DNA of 64,000 nt from Streptomyces armeniacus. GTDB lineage: Bacteria; Actinomycetota; Actinomycetes; Streptomycetales; Streptomycetaceae. The stretch lies in NCBI RefSeq assembly GCF_003355155.1, contig NZ_CP031320.1, positions 6,446,287 to 6,510,286 on the forward strand. The letters run 5' to 3'. Position numbers and translations under genes: made by a program. Below, piece after piece: positions 61,919 to 64,000 of this stretch (its first letter is position 1; the number at the start of each line of letters is the position of its first letter). The notes beneath the pieces were generated by a model. The model worked only from the letters and a program-made list of their open reading frames with translations. It had not been told where the DNA came from and made no database searches.

Positions 61919-62542
61919 GCCGCCGGAGGCTGACCGGGCCTGCCGTACGACCGCCAGGTTGGCGGCGGCGTCCGCGTCGCCGTGGTCGGCGGCGCGCTGG
62001 AGCCAGCTCTCGGCCAGGGCGTGGTCGCCGCGTTCGAACAGCGCCGCGCCCAGGTTGAACATCGCGTCCACGTGCCCCGCGTCCGCCGCCCGCCGGAACC
62101 ACGACTCGGACGCGTCGCCCTTCCCGCCGTCGCGCAGGAGGACCCCGAGGTTGTACATCGCCCTGGGGTCCCCGCCCTCGGCCGCCCGCTGGAACCACGT
62201 CTCGGCCTCGGCGAGTTCCCCGCGCTCCTGGAGCAGCAGCGGCACGTGGTGCGTCGCCTCGGCATGCCCCTGCTCGGCGGCCCGCCGGAACCACGTCTCG
62301 GCGCCCGGCAGTTCGCCGCGCGCGTGCAGGATCTGCGCGTAGCCGTACATGGCTTCGACGTGCTGCTGGTCGGCCGCGAGTCGGCACCACACCTCGGCCT
62401 CGTCGAACGTCTCGCGCCGCTCCATCAGCAGCCGCGCCAGCCCGTACATCGCCTCGGCGTCGCCGGTGTCCGCGGCTGCCCTCAGGGCCTGTTCGGCTTG
62501 CTCGACCTGTGCGCCCTGCTCGCCCTGCTCGTCGGAACCCAT
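61916..62542 (-). CDS. Sel1/tetratricopeptide repeat protein
   Basis: A 208-residue all-helical protein made of five Sel1-like repeats of about 36 residues, each with the pattern G-A-x-A-M-Y-x-L-G-x-x-L and A-E-x-W-F-x-R-A-A (for example GDPRAMYNLGVLLRDGGKGD). A Gln/Glu-rich N-terminus precedes them. Such repeats act as protein-binding scaffolds; no partner is evident. The ATG at 62542 is likely, but an in-frame ATG at 62581 is possible and neither has a clear ribosome site. Confidence 0.85.
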   Translation of the reverse strand: MGSDEQGEQGAQVEQAEQALRAAADTGDAEAMYGLARLLMERRETFDEAEVWCRLAADQQHVEAMYGYAQILHARGELPGAETWFRRAAEQGHAEATHHVPLLLQERGELAEAETWFQRAAEGGDPRAMYNLGVLLRDGGKGDASESWFRRAADAGHVDAMFNLGAALFERGDHALAESWLQRAADHGDADAAANLAVVRQARSASGG

Positions 62543-62601
62543 GGGGCACGATGCTAGGCGGTCCGACCGCCTCATTTGCATCGCCGCCCCGACTGCGGCC
62601 G

Positions 62602-63045
62602 TCAGTGGCCGAGTTCGGCCCATACGGTCTTGCCGGGTGCGGGCTGCGGCTCGCGTTCGGCGACGCCCCAACGGGTGGCGAGCGCGGCGACAAGGAGGAG
62701 GCCACGGCCGTTCTCGTCGTCGGGACGGGGCGCGGATGCCGTACGGGGAACGCGCGCCTCCGTACGCGTGTCCGACACCTCGATACGGAGACGGCCGGGC
62801 CCGCACAACAGCCGGAGGCTGAAGTTCCGGCCCCGTACGTGTCCGTGCGTGACGGCATTTCCGGCCAGCTCCGCGACGATCAGCACGGCCGCCTCGGAGA
62901 CGGGGGAGTCGTACGGGATGCCCCACTGATCGAGCCGTACGGCGGTCAGCCGCCGCGCGAGGCGCGCACTGCGCGGAGTGGACGTGAACCGCATCCAGGA
63001 CGCGGCGTCGTTCGGAGAGAGGGGAAGAGGGATTTCGGACTTCAT
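62602..63045 (-). CDS. RsbW-like ATP-binding regulatory protein (HATPase_c_2)
   Basis: A 147-residue GHKL ATPase of the anti-sigma/serine-kinase type common in streptomycetes. The N box is in IVAELAGNAVTHGHVRG, the G1 box in IEVSDTRTEARV and the G2 region in DDENGRGLLLVAALATRWG. Many relatives stand beside XRE/DUF5753 and DUF397 genes, as here, and the group is linked with developmental regulators of the WhiJ/AbaA type. The ATG at 63045 is preferred; 63060 is also in frame. Divergent from the XRE gene. Confidence 0.87.
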   Translation of the reverse strand: MKSEIPLPLSPNDAASWMRFTSTPRSARLARRLTAVRLDQWGIPYDSPVSEAAVLIVAELAGNAVTHGHVRGRNFSLRLLCGPGRLRIEVSDTRTEARVPRTASAPRPDDENGRGLLLVAALATRWGVAEREPQPAPGKTVWAELGH

Positions 63046-63166
63046 GCCGCACACGCTCACTCACGCTCCGTAGAATGTGCATCGGCGCTGCGTGCACGTG
63101 GGTCCGTGTACGCGGCTGTACGTGCTGCGTACGCGCGGGCGCGCGGGCGGGGACAGGGGCGGGGTG

Positions 63167-63994
63167 GTGGCGGTGGCTCAGCAGCAACAGGATGACGCGG
63201 GTTCCGGGACGCTCAAGTATTTCGGCAGCCAGATGAAGCTGTTCCGGGGCCGGGCAGGCATGTCGAGAGACGAACTCGGCGACCGGCTCGGGTACTCCGG
63301 CTACACGGTCGCAAGCGTGGAGCAGGGGCGCCGCGTGCCGCAGCAGGAGTTCGTGGAACAGGCGGACGAACTGCTCGGCGCGAACGGGGTGTTGCGCGCG
63401 GGCATCCCGTTCCTGCTGGAGGCCCGCTTCCCCTCCTGGTTCGTGGACTTCGCCCTCTTGGAGGCCGACGCGGTCAGCATGCACTCGTATGAGAATCACG
63501 TGTTGCCTGGACTGCTCCAGACCGAGGCCTACGCACGGGCCGTGCACGCGGGCTACTGCCCGACGCTGGATGACGAGCAAGTGGAGCAGAGGGTGACCGC
63601 GCGACTCAGTCGCCAGGCCGTCCTGGAACGGAAGCCAACCCCGACGCTCGGATTCGTGATCGAGGAGACCGTCCTGCGTCGGCCGATCGGCGGTGCTGCC
63701 GTACTGCAAGAGCAGTTGCGGCGCCTGCTGGACTGCCAGCGGATGCGCCATGTGACGGTGCAGATCATGCCGTTGAACCGGCAGACGCACAGTGGACTCA
63801 ACGGGCCGATGGTGCTTCTGGAGACGCCTGAGCGGAAGAATCTGGTGTACATCGAGGCGCAGAGCGGGAGCTTCGTCATCTCTGACCGAGAAGAGGTGAG
63901 CGCACTGACGCAGCGGTATGGAATGCTTCGTGCGCAGGCTCTTACCCCTGAAGAGTCCGTGCGCTTCGTCGAGCAGCTGGCAGGAGAGCTATGA
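63167..63994 (+). CDS. XRE-family regulator with DUF5753 domain
   Basis: A 275-residue protein. The N-terminal helix-turn-helix (residues about 20-75) contains FRGRAGMSRDELGDRLGYSG and VASVEQGRRVPQ; the remainder is the DUF5753 putative ligand or partner domain with HSYENHVLPGLLQTEAYARA, ARLSRQAVLERKPTPTLGFV and VTVQIMPLNRQTHSGLNGP. Several GTG codons (63164, 63167, 63173) could start it. TAGAAT at 63071-63076 is a possible -10 box. Its stop overlaps an ATG that opens the next gene (ATGA), the typical link to a small DUF397 protein. Confidence 0.9.
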   Translation: MAVAQQQQDDAGSGTLKYFGSQMKLFRGRAGMSRDELGDRLGYSGYTVASVEQGRRVPQQEFVEQADELLGANGVLRAGIPFLLEARFPSWFVDFALLEADAVSMHSYENHVLPGLLQTEAYARAVHAGYCPTLDDEQVEQRVTARLSRQAVLERKPTPTLGFVIEETVLRRPIGGAAVLQEQLRRLLDCQRMRHVTVQIMPLNRQTHSGLNGPMVLLETPERKNLVYIEAQSGSFVISDREEVSALTQRYGMLRAQALTPEESVRFVEQLAGEL

Positions 63995-64000
63995 ACACCG
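63991..64000 (+). CDS. Start of a downstream gene, probably a DUF397 protein (partial)
   Basis: Only ATGAACACCG is visible. The ATG overlaps the TGA of the XRE/DUF5753 gene and GGAGAG precedes it. XRE/DUF5753 genes in streptomycetes are usually followed in just this way by a 60-80 residue DUF397 protein. The identity is inferred from context alone. Confidence 0.4.

Noticed and set aside
60337..62265. Open frame of 642 codons on the minus strand.
   Set aside because: Antisense to the Liv-type lipoprotein and permease and off-frame to the Sel1 gene.

Overview
The window is high-GC DNA (strong G/C at third codon positions, frequent GTG starts, many 4-base start/stop overlaps) from a Streptomyces or a close relative. 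The best taxonomic markers are an afsQ1-afsQ2-sigQ signalling locus with a recognisable AfsQ1 box, a type-A RNase P RNA gene, a DmdR1-type iron box, a PhoD with a Tat signal, and an XRE/HATPase pair of the kind found in many copies in streptomycetes. Nothing here was searched against a database; names rest on motifs and on recall of family sequences.

Layout. 1-6000: a class-V aminotransferase cut by the left edge, a tRNA 3'-end fragment, DedA, ArfB (ribosome rescue), TerD, a ribbon-helix-helix antitoxin with a Doc-like toxin, an unknown gene, and an intact IS481-type insertion sequence beside two broken transposase tails. 6000-20100: primase/polymerase-like protein, dimethylargininase, Rsm22-like methyltransferase, a serine hydrolase overlapping a Bcr/CflA exporter, PhoD, SDR, PhzF, an FMN-dependent hydroxy-acid oxidase, and a carbonic anhydrase next to a SulP transporter. 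20100-29560: divergent fur/katG, rnpB on the minus strand, YaaA, KDPG aldolase, a translationally coupled Nif3 / coiled-coil zinc-ribbon / RNase H-phosphatase operon, and an iron-regulated lipoprotein. 29700-36600: an unknown gene running into sigQ from the opposite side, sigQ-afsQ1-afsQ2-lipoprotein, VanZ-like, PspC-like and a small secreted protein.

36700-47500: adenosine deaminase and an alpha/beta hydrolase are separated by a complete Tn3-family transposon (37993-46483). It has 38-bp terminal inverted repeats matching at 36 of 38 positions and a perfect 5-bp target duplication (GTGTA). Besides transposase and an amber-interrupted resolvase it carries a one-direction passenger operon: ABM monooxygenase, GlcG/HbpS-like protein, a remnant zinc alcohol dehydrogenase, a DJ-1/PfpI protein and a glutathione-independent formaldehyde dehydrogenase. 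This looks like a mobile aldehyde / reactive-carbonyl stress module and is the main accessory system here.

47500-64000: a LysR/MFS divergent pair flanked by copies of an extragenic palindromic repeat, then a nucleoside salvage operon (ABC ATPase, two permeases, cytidine deaminase, thymidine phosphorylase). Its leader contains a perfect 29-bp hairpin that buries the Shine-Dalgarno sequence and precedes an apparently non-standard start codon; no binding protein for this transporter is present. Divergent from it is a complete branched-chain amino-acid type ABC operon (two ATPases, two permeases, lipoprotein). The window ends with a Sel1-repeat protein, an RsbW-like ATPase and an XRE/DUF5753 regulator whose stop overlaps the start of a further gene.
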